From: Paludisphaera borealis | GTDB taxonomy: Bacteria; Planctomycetota; Planctomycetia; Isosphaerales; Isosphaeraceae | Direction: 5' to 3' | DNA: 64,000 nt | Assembly: GCF_001956985.1 (NCBI RefSeq) | Contig: NZ_CP019082.1 | Span: 4,898,001-4,962,000, forward strand | In this document: positions 46,671-56,332 of the stretch, one piece after another | Numbering within the stretch: position 1 is the first letter of the stretch | How the letters are laid out: every line of letters begins with the position of its first letter | Translations under genes and position numbers: made by a program | Notes under the pieces: model-generated | Database searches by the model: none | What the model was told of the DNA's origin: nothing | Seen by the model: the letters and a program-made list of their open reading frames with translations, nothing else

Positions 46671-49600
46671 TTAACGGCCTTTTTTGGAATTGAGGATCGC
46701 GCGGATCGGGATGCGGACCGGCGTGAACGCTTCGTCTTGAAGGAACCACTGCTCGTAGTCGCGGTTGGCCGCGATGGCCAGTCGCAAGTGGTCTGCGGCG
46801 CTTGGAATCCAGTTCGGTTCGGTGCGGGCCGCCAGGCTCTCGACCGCGGCGACTGTATAGTAGGCGCGGCCCGACGACTTGCCCGCCGCCAGGATCAGCT
46901 TCAGGGTTTTCTTGGCGAGCCTCAGGGCGTCGCCGACCTCACCTTCGACGGCGAGGCAGCGGCTCGCGTCGAACAGCGCCTCGGCGCGGTGGACGCTCGA
47001 AACGACGTACTCGATCAGCCTGGGGTCGTCGAGGATGAGATCCAGGTCGTCGCGGGCGTCGTTGAACCGGCGCGTCTCGATCGCCAGGCACATGTGATCG
47101 ATGCGCGCGACGATGTAGAGGGGGTCGATGGCGAGGATCTTGTCGATCTCGCCCGCCGCGATCGCGATCTTGCCCCCCTGGCGGATTTTGGCGGCGAGGA
47201 CGGCCCGAGCGGTCAGCTCGCCGGGATCGATTTCCTCCGAATCCTGGGACGACTCGCCGGCCGCCGGCCGCGATTTCCGTGGCCTCGCCAGCGGCATCCC
47301 GCGCCGGGACGCGGGGACGGACGCGGCGATCGGGTTCGCCAGATCCATGATCGGCGGGCTGCGGAAGAAGGATTCGGGGATCAGGCTCTTGAGCATTTCA
47401 TAGCGGCGGATGTCCGCTTCCAGACCGCCGGACTCGGGCAGTCCGGCCCGGATGAAGGCCCGGGTCTGCACGAACTCGGCGTGGTCGGGGGCCGCGTCGA
47501 GCGCCCGGTTGCTCGCGGCGAGGGCGGCGTGCGAGCGATCAAGGTTGAACAGACAGGTCGCGAGGAAGCCGTGGAGGATCGGATTGTTGGGGCGGCCGCG
47601 GAGGCAGGTCTCGATGCCGGCCGCCGCCTCGGCCCAGCGTCTCAGGCGGAAGGCGATCGTCGCCGATCGGTAGTGCCCCCAGAACGAGTCGGGACGCATG
47701 CTCAGCAGCCGGCGGTAATGCTCCAGGGCCGTGGTCAGGCCGGCGTCGGGATTCTCCACCTGGCGGACGTCGGCCCAAGGGTCGGCCTTGGGGTCCAGGA
47801 GCTTCATCCCCGGTTTGCCGTCGCCGCGTCCGGCCGCCGCGCCGTCGTCCAGCTCGGCGGCGACCCCCTGAAGGTATTCCTCGACGCAAGGGGAGGCCGG
47901 GACCGAGTCCGGCCTCGTCGCGGTCGCGACGCCCACCGTCGCGAGCTGGCCGTCGAGCCGGTTCCGAAGGGCGGCCAGAACGCGCGGCGCGGCGGCGCCG
48001 CAAACGCGGTCGATCAGCGTTCGGGCGCGGAGCCAGTCGTCGGGCGAGTCCGGACGATTCGCCAAGGCGCGGCAGGCTCGGAAGGTCTGCTCGACCAGCC
48101 ACAGCTCCAGATCGTCGCGGTCGGCCGCCGGCAGGAATCGGTAATTGTCTTGCTCGCGCCAGTCGCCCGACTCGAGGATCTTGTAGTCCTTCAACGCCCG
48201 CAGGGCCGACCCGGTCTCCTCGACCGAGTCGCGCCCCCGCGGCGAGGGAAACCCCGGACGCTGGTAGTGGAAGGCCGGCGACGCGACGTCGTCCCAGGAC
48301 AGGGCCAGGTGGTCGACGGCGTGGTGTTCGAGGGCGACGGCCATCGCCCGGCTTCCCTGGACGATGAAGACCGCGGCGGTGAGCGTCGACAGCGTGACCG
48401 CGAAGGCCGCGATGGCGACCCCTCGGCGGTTGCGCCGCGTCCAGCGGCCGATCGCGCGCCGTCGCGAGGGTTCGGGGGCGAAGGCGAGCGGCCGATCGGC
48501 GCGCCAGCGGTCGAGGTCCTCGGCCAGCTCCAGAGCGCGGCCGTAACGGGCCGACGGGTCGGCTTCGAGGCAATGCGTCAGGATCGATCGCAGGGCTGGG
48601 GGGACGGTCGCGCCTCCCGATTGCTCGGCGCGGCGGACGACCTCGGCGGCGCCGCGTTCGCGAATCGCGGCGTAGCGTTCGGCCGCCTCGCCGAACGCCC
48701 AACGGCCGGCCGGCCCGGGTTCTCGACCGTCGGCGTCGTCGTCGGTCGGCGACCATCCGGCGACCGCTTCCAGGAGCACCATCCCCAGCGAGTACACGTC
48801 GGCGCGGTGGGGACCGGCGGCCGTCGCGTCCGGGGGCGTGGGCCCTTGCGAATCGATCGGTTCTCTTCGTCGACGCTTCAGCGACGTCGCGGCGAGCGCT
48901 CGAAGCCGCTCGGGGGCCATGTAGGCGAGCGTGCCGCCGGGATCTTCAACGGGCGATTCCGGGTCGTGGAACGACCAGTCCTGGGCCAGGTTGAAGTCGA
49001 GCAGCATCGGGACGCCGTCGGCCGTCAGCAGGATGTTCGAGGGCTTGACGTCGCCGTGGGCCACGCCCTGGCTGTACGCGTGGTCGAGCGCCTCGGCGAG
49101 CCTCGCGACGATCGAGGCGAACGCCCGGACGTCGGTCATCGTGCGGAGCAGCTCGCGGGCGGGCCGGGCGGGCTGCGTCGCGGGATACTCGGGCGCGGCG
49201 ACGGCGTCGAGGTCGTCGAGCAGCCGTCGGTCCGAATTCTTGAGCGTCGGCCGCTCGCGGCGCCGGCCGAGGATCGCCGACAGCGTGGCGCCGCCACGGA
49301 ACGGCATGCAGATCATCTGCAAGGCGCCGTCGTCGACCTCGGCGTGCGAGACGATCTCGACGATGTTGGCGTGCCGCGCCCGGGCGAGCAGCCAGGGCTC
49401 GCGCGTGGGACGCGTTGAGATCTTCACCACCACGAGCCGGTATTCGAGGTCGGCCTGCTCCGCGAGGAAGACCCGGGCGAACCCGCCCCGACCCAGCTCG
49501 CGCTTGAGGATGTAAGGGCCGATCTCGTCGCCCACCCGGGGCAGAAGCGCGTCGTCGTCGCGCGGCTTGGAGAGCCGCCGGAGCAGCGAATCCGAGCACG

Positions 49601-49994
49601 CCCCGTCGAGCCGGAGCAGCGTTTCGAGGGCCTCGCGATGCTCGGGGAACCGGGCGAGGAAGGCGTCGGGCGAGGGTCGGCGGCCGGCGACCTCGGCCAG
49701 CCGGAATTCGCGGTAGATCAGCTCGACGGCCTGGCTGGCCGTCCAGTCCGACAGACCGTCGAGGTAGAGTTCCGCCCCGGGCGTCTCGCCTCGCTCCCAG
49801 CGCTCGGTCAGATCGGCCAGCGCTTCCAGGTAGGCTCGCGACGTCGGCCCGATCGTCAGCGTCGACGAACCGTTGGTCTGGAACGCCGCCGCGCCGAAGC
49901 GGCCGTCGCGCGGTTCCAGCAGCAGACCGCTTGATCGCGACCGTGACGCGGGGGTGGAATCCAACGGCGACGCGCGGTCCGACGTCATTGCCAT
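46671..49994 (-). CDS. Ser/Thr protein kinase with membrane helix and TPR-like C-terminus
   Basis: This 1107-residue protein has an N-terminal helical part, a kinase domain with Gly loop LGRGGFARV (167-175), Lys 191 in VVVKIS, catalytic HGDVKPSN (Asp 315), DFN in place of DFG (333-335) and GTLAYMAPE, then one membrane helix (about 525-545). The long outside part has TPR-like units (LFNLDRSHAALAASNRALDA). GGAGG lies seven bases before the ATG at 49994; a second ATG at 49988 overlaps the upstream sigma stop. It is probably a surface-signal kinase co-transcribed with the sigma factor. Confidence 0.88.
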   Translation of the reverse strand: MAMTSDRASPLDSTPASRSRSSGLLLEPRDGRFGAAAFQTNGSSTLTIGPTSRAYLEALADLTERWERGETPGAELYLDGLSDWTASQAVELIYREFRLAEVAGRRPSPDAFLARFPEHREALETLLRLDGACSDSLLRRLSKPRDDDALLPRVGDEIGPYILKRELGRGGFARVFLAEQADLEYRLVVVKISTRPTREPWLLARARHANIVEIVSHAEVDDGALQMICMPFRGGATLSAILGRRRERPTLKNSDRRLLDDLDAVAAPEYPATQPARPARELLRTMTDVRAFASIVARLAEALDHAYSQGVAHGDVKPSNILLTADGVPMLLDFNLAQDWSFHDPESPVEDPGGTLAYMAPERLRALAATSLKRRRREPIDSQGPTPPDATAAGPHRADVYSLGMVLLEAVAGWSPTDDDADGREPGPAGRWAFGEAAERYAAIRERGAAEVVRRAEQSGGATVPPALRSILTHCLEADPSARYGRALELAEDLDRWRADRPLAFAPEPSRRRAIGRWTRRNRRGVAIAAFAVTLSTLTAAVFIVQGSRAMAVALEHHAVDHLALSWDDVASPAFHYQRPGFPSPRGRDSVEETGSALRALKDYKILESGDWREQDNYRFLPAADRDDLELWLVEQTFRACRALANRPDSPDDWLRARTLIDRVCGAAAPRVLAALRNRLDGQLATVGVATATRPDSVPASPCVEEYLQGVAAELDDGAAAGRGDGKPGMKLLDPKADPWADVRQVENPDAGLTTALEHYRRLLSMRPDSFWGHYRSATIAFRLRRWAEAAAGIETCLRGRPNNPILHGFLATCLFNLDRSHAALAASNRALDAAPDHAEFVQTRAFIRAGLPESGGLEADIRRYEMLKSLIPESFFRSPPIMDLANPIAASVPASRRGMPLARPRKSRPAAGESSQDSEEIDPGELTARAVLAAKIRQGGKIAIAAGEIDKILAIDPLYIVARIDHMCLAIETRRFNDARDDLDLILDDPRLIEYVVSSVHRAEALFDASRCLAVEGEVGDALRLAKKTLKLILAAGKSSGRAYYTVAAVESLAARTEPNWIPSAADHLRLAIAANRDYEQWFLQDEAFTPVRIPIRAILNSKKGR

Positions 49995-50611
49995 CCCCGG
50001 GCCTCCATCCGCGCCCGGGCCGAATCGATGATCCGCCGCGCCGACCGCTCGCACATCCCGGTGCGCGCCGCGATCTCGTCCAGGGTGAGACCCTGGTAAC
50101 GGAGTGTGATGACCTCGATTTCGCGGGCGTTGCAGCCCGAGGTCAGCTGGGCGAGGCGTTCGCCGGCCTGCACGGTTTCGCTCGGCGACGGCCCGCGCGC
50201 GATCAGCTCGCGCTCGACCTCGCGGTCGCCGCGGCGGACGTACAGCCGCTCTTCCCGCTTCACCGCGTATTTCTCGGTCTTCGTGAGCCGCCTGTGCTGC
50301 TCGAACACCTTGTTGCGGGCCATGCCGTCGAGAAACTTGCGGAGATGACGGGCGTTCTCGAACTCCTGCGGCCTGTCCTTCAAATCCGCGAAAAAGCTCT
50401 GCCACACGGCCTGGACGAAATCCATCGAGTCGTACTGGCCGCGCATCGTCTTCGGCAGCCGACCGCGCACCATCATCCGCACCTCGCCCTCGAACCGGTG
50501 CAGCAACTGATTGAACGCGGCCTCGTCACCGAGCTTGGCGCGCGCGATCAGGTCGGGGACGTCCAGCTCGTCTCGCGAGACCAAGCCCTCTTCTTCCGCC
50601 GGCTTTCTCAC
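49985..50611 (-). CDS. ECF-type sigma factor paired with a Ser/Thr kinase
   Basis: This 208-residue protein has region 2 (FNQLLHRFEGEVRMMVRGRL, DSMDFVQAVWQSFFADL) and region 4 (REIEVITLRYQGLTLDEIAA, SARRIIDSARARM). The planctomycete ECF-kinase arrangement fits, with its stop touching the kinase start. The kinase may set its activity. Target promoters are unknown. Confidence 0.88.
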   Translation of the reverse strand: MRKPAEEEGLVSRDELDVPDLIARAKLGDEAAFNQLLHRFEGEVRMMVRGRLPKTMRGQYDSMDFVQAVWQSFFADLKDRPQEFENARHLRKFLDGMARNKVFEQHRRLTKTEKYAVKREERLYVRRGDREVERELIARGPSPSETVQAGERLAQLTSGCNAREIEVITLRYQGLTLDEIAARTGMCERSARRIIDSARARMEARGWQ

Positions 50612-51211
50612 TGGGTCGTCCCCCTGATATCGGAACGTGCCAGCTCGTCCCGCGTCATGGCGGGCCGATCAAGATTCAAGCGACCGTGAAACCCACAACG
50701 CTCTCCGCCCCTGACTCCTCGGTGGAGTCCACTGGCGCGAGCGCATGCGAGCAATGGCGGCCCTGGTAGCTAATTAAACATCCTCGGCCATGTGATTTCC
50801 AGACAATTACCAAAAATTCGGAGTCGATCGGTCGCGGACGCGGTTTTCCCGGATTGTGCGAAGAGTTCACCACTCTCCTTCGCGTTTCACGTAGATTGGG
50901 TAATTTAGAGTTTGTCGTAATTGCGTGGTTGCGATCGTCACGACTCGCCGAATCGGACGTTATGGGAATGTTCTCGGAATCTTGTCCGGTTATGAAAAGC
51001 GATTGCAACTGAGTGATGTGATGCTCCTTTCCAAGGTTGGACGACTTGAGACGTGGACGGTTCGCAAGGTTGCTTAGGGGCGCCCGGTGATGATCCGGGG
51101 TGCGATCAGCGAGCCTGCTCAACCTCAAATCCTGCAAGGAGCGGTCGACTGCCGAGCGGAATCTCTTCCTGATACACCCATTGATGGCGATCGCGAGCCG
51201 GGAGTTCTTCC
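50612..51211. other. Large intergenic region between divergent sigma genes
   Basis: About 600 bases without a credible gene. The AT-rich middle (50770-51010, for example TTAATTAGC-type and TTTAGAGTTTGTC sequences) is likely to hold promoters for both sigma genes. A Pro/Arg-rich open frame on the minus strand is not convincing. No tRNA or riboswitch is recognised. Confidence 0.45.
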
Positions 51212-52195
51212 ATGTACCGCACCGAGGCGAGGGAATGCGTGGTCTCGCATGATCTTCAGACCTACTTCCGCGACATCAACGAGGTTTCTCTGCTCTCCGC
51301 CGAAGAAGAGCGCGAGCTGTCCGAGGCGATCTCCCGGGGTGACGAGGACGCCCGGACCCGCATGATCGGCGCGAACCTCCGGCTGGTCGTGCGGATCGCC
51401 CGCGACTACCTGGGGCGAGGTCTGGTGCTGGACGATCTGATCGGTGAAGGCAACATCGGGCTGATCCGGGCCGTCTCGGAATTCGACCCTCGCTTCGGCA
51501 CCCGATTCAGCACCTACGCCAGTTACTGGATCAAGCAGGCGATCCGCCACGCCTTGATCAACACGACGGCGACGATCCGGCTCCCCGCCCACATGGTCGG
51601 CCTCTTGACCCGGTGGCGACGCGCCGAGCGGCTGCTCACCCGCGAACGCGGCCAGGCCCCGACCTTCGACGAGATCGCCGAACACCTGGAGCTGACCGAG
51701 ACCCAGAAGGGGCTCGTGGCCAAGGCCCGGAGGGCCAACCAGCTCAAGCTCGAAAGCGGCGTCGGCGACGACGAGGAATACTGGTCGCCCGACGACTCGA
51801 TCGACCCCGCCGTCGGCCCGACCACGGCCCTTGAATCGTCCGACGAACGCTCCGACGTGCTCCGCCGCCTCGACTGCCTCGACGACCGCGAGCGGCTTGT
51901 GGTGCGGCTCCGCTACGGGCTCGAAGGTGCCACGCCCTTGACCCTCAAGGAAATCGGCTCGCGGCTCGGCATCACTCGCGAGTGGGTCCGGAAGATCGAG
52001 CTTCGCGCCGTGAACAAGCTCGAAACCGCGGCCTACGCCACCGCCGCCGCCCCCGCGACCACGAAGCCGGCCGCCCCCCGAGGCCTCGCTCACCGCAGGT
52101 CGCGCCAGTCCGCATCGAACTCGGTCCGAACGGCCCCGAAGTCGCGGCCCATGTCGTACTCGGCCCGCCCGGCGCAGGTCGCCGCCGCGTGCTGA
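51212..52195 (+). CDS. Sigma-70 family (primary-like) sigma factor
   Basis: This 327-residue protein has region 1.2 (TYFRDINEVSLLSAEEEREL), region 2 (NLRLVVRIARDYLGRGLVLD, FSTYASYWIKQAIRHALI), region 3 and region 4 (RLRYGLEGATPLTLKEIGSR, ITREWVRKIELRAVNKLE). It lacks the long N-terminal region of RpoD, so it is a group 2 or 3 alternative factor. The Ala/Pro/Ser tail is low-complexity. Confidence 0.9.
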   Translation: MYRTEARECVVSHDLQTYFRDINEVSLLSAEEERELSEAISRGDEDARTRMIGANLRLVVRIARDYLGRGLVLDDLIGEGNIGLIRAVSEFDPRFGTRFSTYASYWIKQAIRHALINTTATIRLPAHMVGLLTRWRRAERLLTRERGQAPTFDEIAEHLELTETQKGLVAKARRANQLKLESGVGDDEEYWSPDDSIDPAVGPTTALESSDERSDVLRRLDCLDDRERLVVRLRYGLEGATPLTLKEIGSRLGITREWVRKIELRAVNKLETAAYATAAAPATTKPAAPRGLAHRRSRQSASNSVRTAPKSRPMSYSARPAQVAAAC

Positions 52196-52325
52196 GCTTC
52201 GATCCCTCGCTCATCGTCCTCTCCGGACTCCTCTTGCTTTGGCCGTTCCCTGGGTGCTCCAATCGGGAACGGGTTCAAGGGACGAAGGTTGTCAGGGTCT
52301 CCCATCACGGGGAGCCGGAGCGGCG

Positions 52326-53891
52326 GTGATCGTGCAAATCCCGAGGCGAGCTTCCCCCGGCGCGCGAACGTGGCTCGCCGGCCTCTTGATCGCGGCGGCC
52401 GCGACCCTTTGCGTCGCCGTTCAGACCAACCCGGCGGCCCCTCCTCGGTACGACGGCGCGGGGTACGCCGTGCTGGCGACCGCCCTCCTCGACGGCCAGG
52501 GCTACCGCGCGATCGATCACCCCGACAAACCCCGGCACGCTCATTTCCCCCCTGGATACCCGGCGTTCCTCGCCCTCGTCTGGTCAGCGACGGGGCGATC
52601 CGACTTTGCGGCGCACGTCGCCTCCGGACTTTGCACAGTCGCCGCGACGCTCGCCGCCTGGCTCTGGTTCCGGACGATGTACGCGCGGCCCGTCGCCCTG
52701 GCGATGGCGACGGCCCTCGCCTGCAACTGGGTCTGGAGTCGTTCCGGCGCGGGCGTGCAGTCGGAGCCGCTGTTCGAGCTGCTCGGCCAGATCGCGATCC
52801 TGGGCGCGGTCGCGCCGTTTCCTCGCGGTGAAACCCGTCGCGGCCTCGTGGTCGGCGCGCTCCTCGGCGCGGCCGTTCTGACCCGGCATGTCGGCCTGGC
52901 CCTGGCCGCGGCGGTCTTCGTCGACATGGCCGTTCGCCGGCAGTGGCGAACCCTTGCCGCGTCGGCCGTCGTGCTGGTCGCGTTTGCGACCCCCTGGGTC
53001 GTCTGGCAGCTCGGGCTCACGGGAACCGGCGGCAGCCAACTCGGCCTGCTGGTACAAGGCGGCCGAAGCGTGTTCGGCGGGCTCGTCGACCAGGCGGTAT
53101 TCTACGCCGACCGGATTCCCGATCAGTTGACCGGTCCGTTCGTGGAAGTCGCCACGACGCCTGGCCGTCCGCCGGCCCTCAGGGTCGTCGCGCGGTGCTT
53201 GGCGTGGCCGGCGACGACCCTCGTTGTGGCGGGCTGGATCGCCGTGCTGGCCGTTCCGCGACGACGGCTCGCGGGCCTGGTTCCGCTGGCGACACTCGCG
53301 CTGCTGCTGATCTGGCCGTACACCGAGGCCGGTCGGTTCTTGATCCCGCTGGTCCCGTGCCTGATCGTCGGGGCCGTCGAGGGGCTGTCGCTGGTCGCGA
53401 AGTCGGCGCGGCGAGTGGTCGGCCGGGCGTCGGACTGGTCGAACCGGCGGACACGCGTCGTCTCGGCCTGCCTGATACTGGGCGGTTCGCTGCCGTTCAC
53501 GGCTTATGCGATGGCGACGGCCGATCGTCGGATTCGAGGTGAGGCCGACCGTGGATTCGACGCGGCCTGCGGTTGGATTCAGAGCCAGGCCGGCCGCCCC
53601 GGCCCGGTCCTGACCCGGCACCCCGGCGAGGTCTTCCTGCGGACGGGCCGCCAGGCGCTCGAAGCGACGACGTCGGAGCGCCCCGGGGCTGTCGACGCCG
53701 ACCCCCAGGCGATCGCCGAGACGATCGCCCGGTACGGCGTCGCTTACTTGCTAGTCGACGACCTGCGCTATGCGGCGGCCGTCGCATCGCCGCTCGATCG
53801 GTTCGTGAAGGAGCGGCCGGAGGCCGTCCGACAGGTCATGTCGGCCCGCGATCGGAACGGCTCGGTCCGCGTGTTCGAGGTCGTGCGGTGA
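52326..53891 (+). CDS. GT-C type membrane glycosyltransferase
   Basis: This 521-residue membrane protein has about ten helices. The first periplasmic loop holds PPRYDGAGYAVLATALLDGQ and HAHFPPGYPAFLAL, typical of the ArnT/PMT-like superfamily that uses polyprenyl-phosphate sugars. The start is uncertain: GTG at 52326 follows GGAG, while an in-frame ATG lies at 52239. The acceptor is unknown; it may modify surface glycans. Confidence 0.75.
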   Translation: MIVQIPRRASPGARTWLAGLLIAAAATLCVAVQTNPAAPPRYDGAGYAVLATALLDGQGYRAIDHPDKPRHAHFPPGYPAFLALVWSATGRSDFAAHVASGLCTVAATLAAWLWFRTMYARPVALAMATALACNWVWSRSGAGVQSEPLFELLGQIAILGAVAPFPRGETRRGLVVGALLGAAVLTRHVGLALAAAVFVDMAVRRQWRTLAASAVVLVAFATPWVVWQLGLTGTGGSQLGLLVQGGRSVFGGLVDQAVFYADRIPDQLTGPFVEVATTPGRPPALRVVARCLAWPATTLVVAGWIAVLAVPRRRLAGLVPLATLALLLIWPYTEAGRFLIPLVPCLIVGAVEGLSLVAKSARRVVGRASDWSNRRTRVVSACLILGGSLPFTAYAMATADRRIRGEADRGFDAACGWIQSQAGRPGPVLTRHPGEVFLRTGRQALEATTSERPGAVDADPQAIAETIARYGVAYLLVDDLRYAAAVASPLDRFVKERPEAVRQVMSARDRNGSVRVFEVVR

Positions 53892-53905
53892 AGCTCGGTT
53901 GAAGG

Positions 53906-55237
<1,332 letters not shown>

Positions 55238-55244
55238 GGGAGTG

Positions 55245-56249
55245 TCAGCCTTCCTTGAGCCAGCGGGCGACGTCGAGGGCGTGGTACGTCATGATGATAT
55301 CAATACCCGCGCGTTTGAATCCGGTCAGGGTTTCGAGGACGATCCGCCGTTCGTCGATCCAGCCGCGTTCGGCGGCGGCCTTGACCATGGCGTATTCGCC
55401 CGAGACGTTGTAAGCGGCGAGCGGCACGCGGAAGGCGTCCTTGAGGCGGCGGGCGACGTCGAGGTAGGCCAGGGCCGGCTTGACCATGATGATATCCGCT
55501 CCCTCGGCGAGGTCGATCGCCGCTTCGCGAATCGCCTCGTCGCCGTTGGCCGGGTCCATCTGGTAGCCGCGGCGGTCGCCCATCCCCGGCGCGCTCTCGG
55601 CGGCCTCGCGGAACGGACCGTAGTAGCCGCTGGCGAACTTCGACGAGTACGACATGATCGGCGTCTGGGTGAAGCCCGACGCGTCGAGCCCCTGGCGGAT
55701 CGCCTTGACCATGCCGTCCATCATGCCCGACGGGGCGATCAGATCGGCCCCGGCGCGGGCGTGGCTGACGGCCTGCTCGGCCAGCATCGGCAGGGTCGCG
55801 TCGTTGTCGACGTCGTACCGGCCGGCGACCTCGACGAGCGGTCCGCAGTGACCGTGGTCGGTGTATTCGCAGAAGCATAGGTCGGTGACGACCAGCAGCT
55901 CGGGCGCGCGCTTCTTGATGAGTCGGACGGCCTGTTGAACGACGCCGTCGTCGCGCGACGCGGCCGATCCGAGCGCGTCTTTATGCTCGGGGATTCCGAA
56001 GAGGAGGACGCCGGGGATCTTCAGATCGGCGACCTCGTCGATGATCTCGCCGAGCCGATCGAGCGAGAGCTGGTACTGCCCCGGCATCGACCCGATCTCG
56101 CGGCGCAGGTTCGTTCCGTGGTAGATGAACAGCGGGTAGATCAGGTCGTCGACGGTCAGCCGGTTCTCGCGGACGAGGTCGCGAATCCGGGGGTGGGCGC
56201 GAAGGCGGCGGGGGCGTTGCACCGGAAAGCCGGCGGCGGGATCGAACAT
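55245..56249 (-). CDS. hemB: Delta-aminolevulinic acid dehydratase (porphobilinogen synthase)
   Basis: This 334-residue enzyme joins two aminolevulinates. The zinc-binding DLCFCEYTDHGHCG (three Cys, zinc type) and the Schiff-base lysines in PIMSYSSKFASGYYGPF and ADIIMVKPALAYLDV are present. The start at 56249 (MFDPAAGFP) is chosen; an upstream extension is Pro/Arg-rich noise. It forms an operon with hemL. Confidence 0.96.
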   Translation of the reverse strand: MFDPAAGFPVQRPRRLRAHPRIRDLVRENRLTVDDLIYPLFIYHGTNLRREIGSMPGQYQLSLDRLGEIIDEVADLKIPGVLLFGIPEHKDALGSAASRDDGVVQQAVRLIKKRAPELLVVTDLCFCEYTDHGHCGPLVEVAGRYDVDNDATLPMLAEQAVSHARAGADLIAPSGMMDGMVKAIRQGLDASGFTQTPIMSYSSKFASGYYGPFREAAESAPGMGDRRGYQMDPANGDEAIREAAIDLAEGADIIMVKPALAYLDVARRLKDAFRVPLAAYNVSGEYAMVKAAAERGWIDERRIVLETLTGFKRAGIDIIMTYHALDVARWLKEG

Positions 56250-56292
56250 GGGGCGATCCTTGATCGGTGGGGTGGGACGAAGCGGGCGGGGC

Positions 56293-56320
56293 GGGCGAGG
56301 GGCGTTTAGACCCCTCGCCC
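56293..56320 (-). terminator. Perfect hairpin between rng and hemB
   Basis: GGGCGAGGGG pairs exactly with CCCCTCGCCC around an 8-base loop. There is no T-run on either strand, so it may be an RNA-stability element or weak terminator. Confidence 0.5.
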
Positions 56321-56332
56321 GACCGGTTTGCC

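Noticed and set aside
46737-49418. 893-residue open frame antisense to the kinase
   Set aside because: No domain or start signal; shadow of the kinase gene.
50676-51137. 153-residue frame in the sigma-gene gap
   Set aside because: Composition unlike the neighbours' genes and no motif; more likely regulatory DNA.
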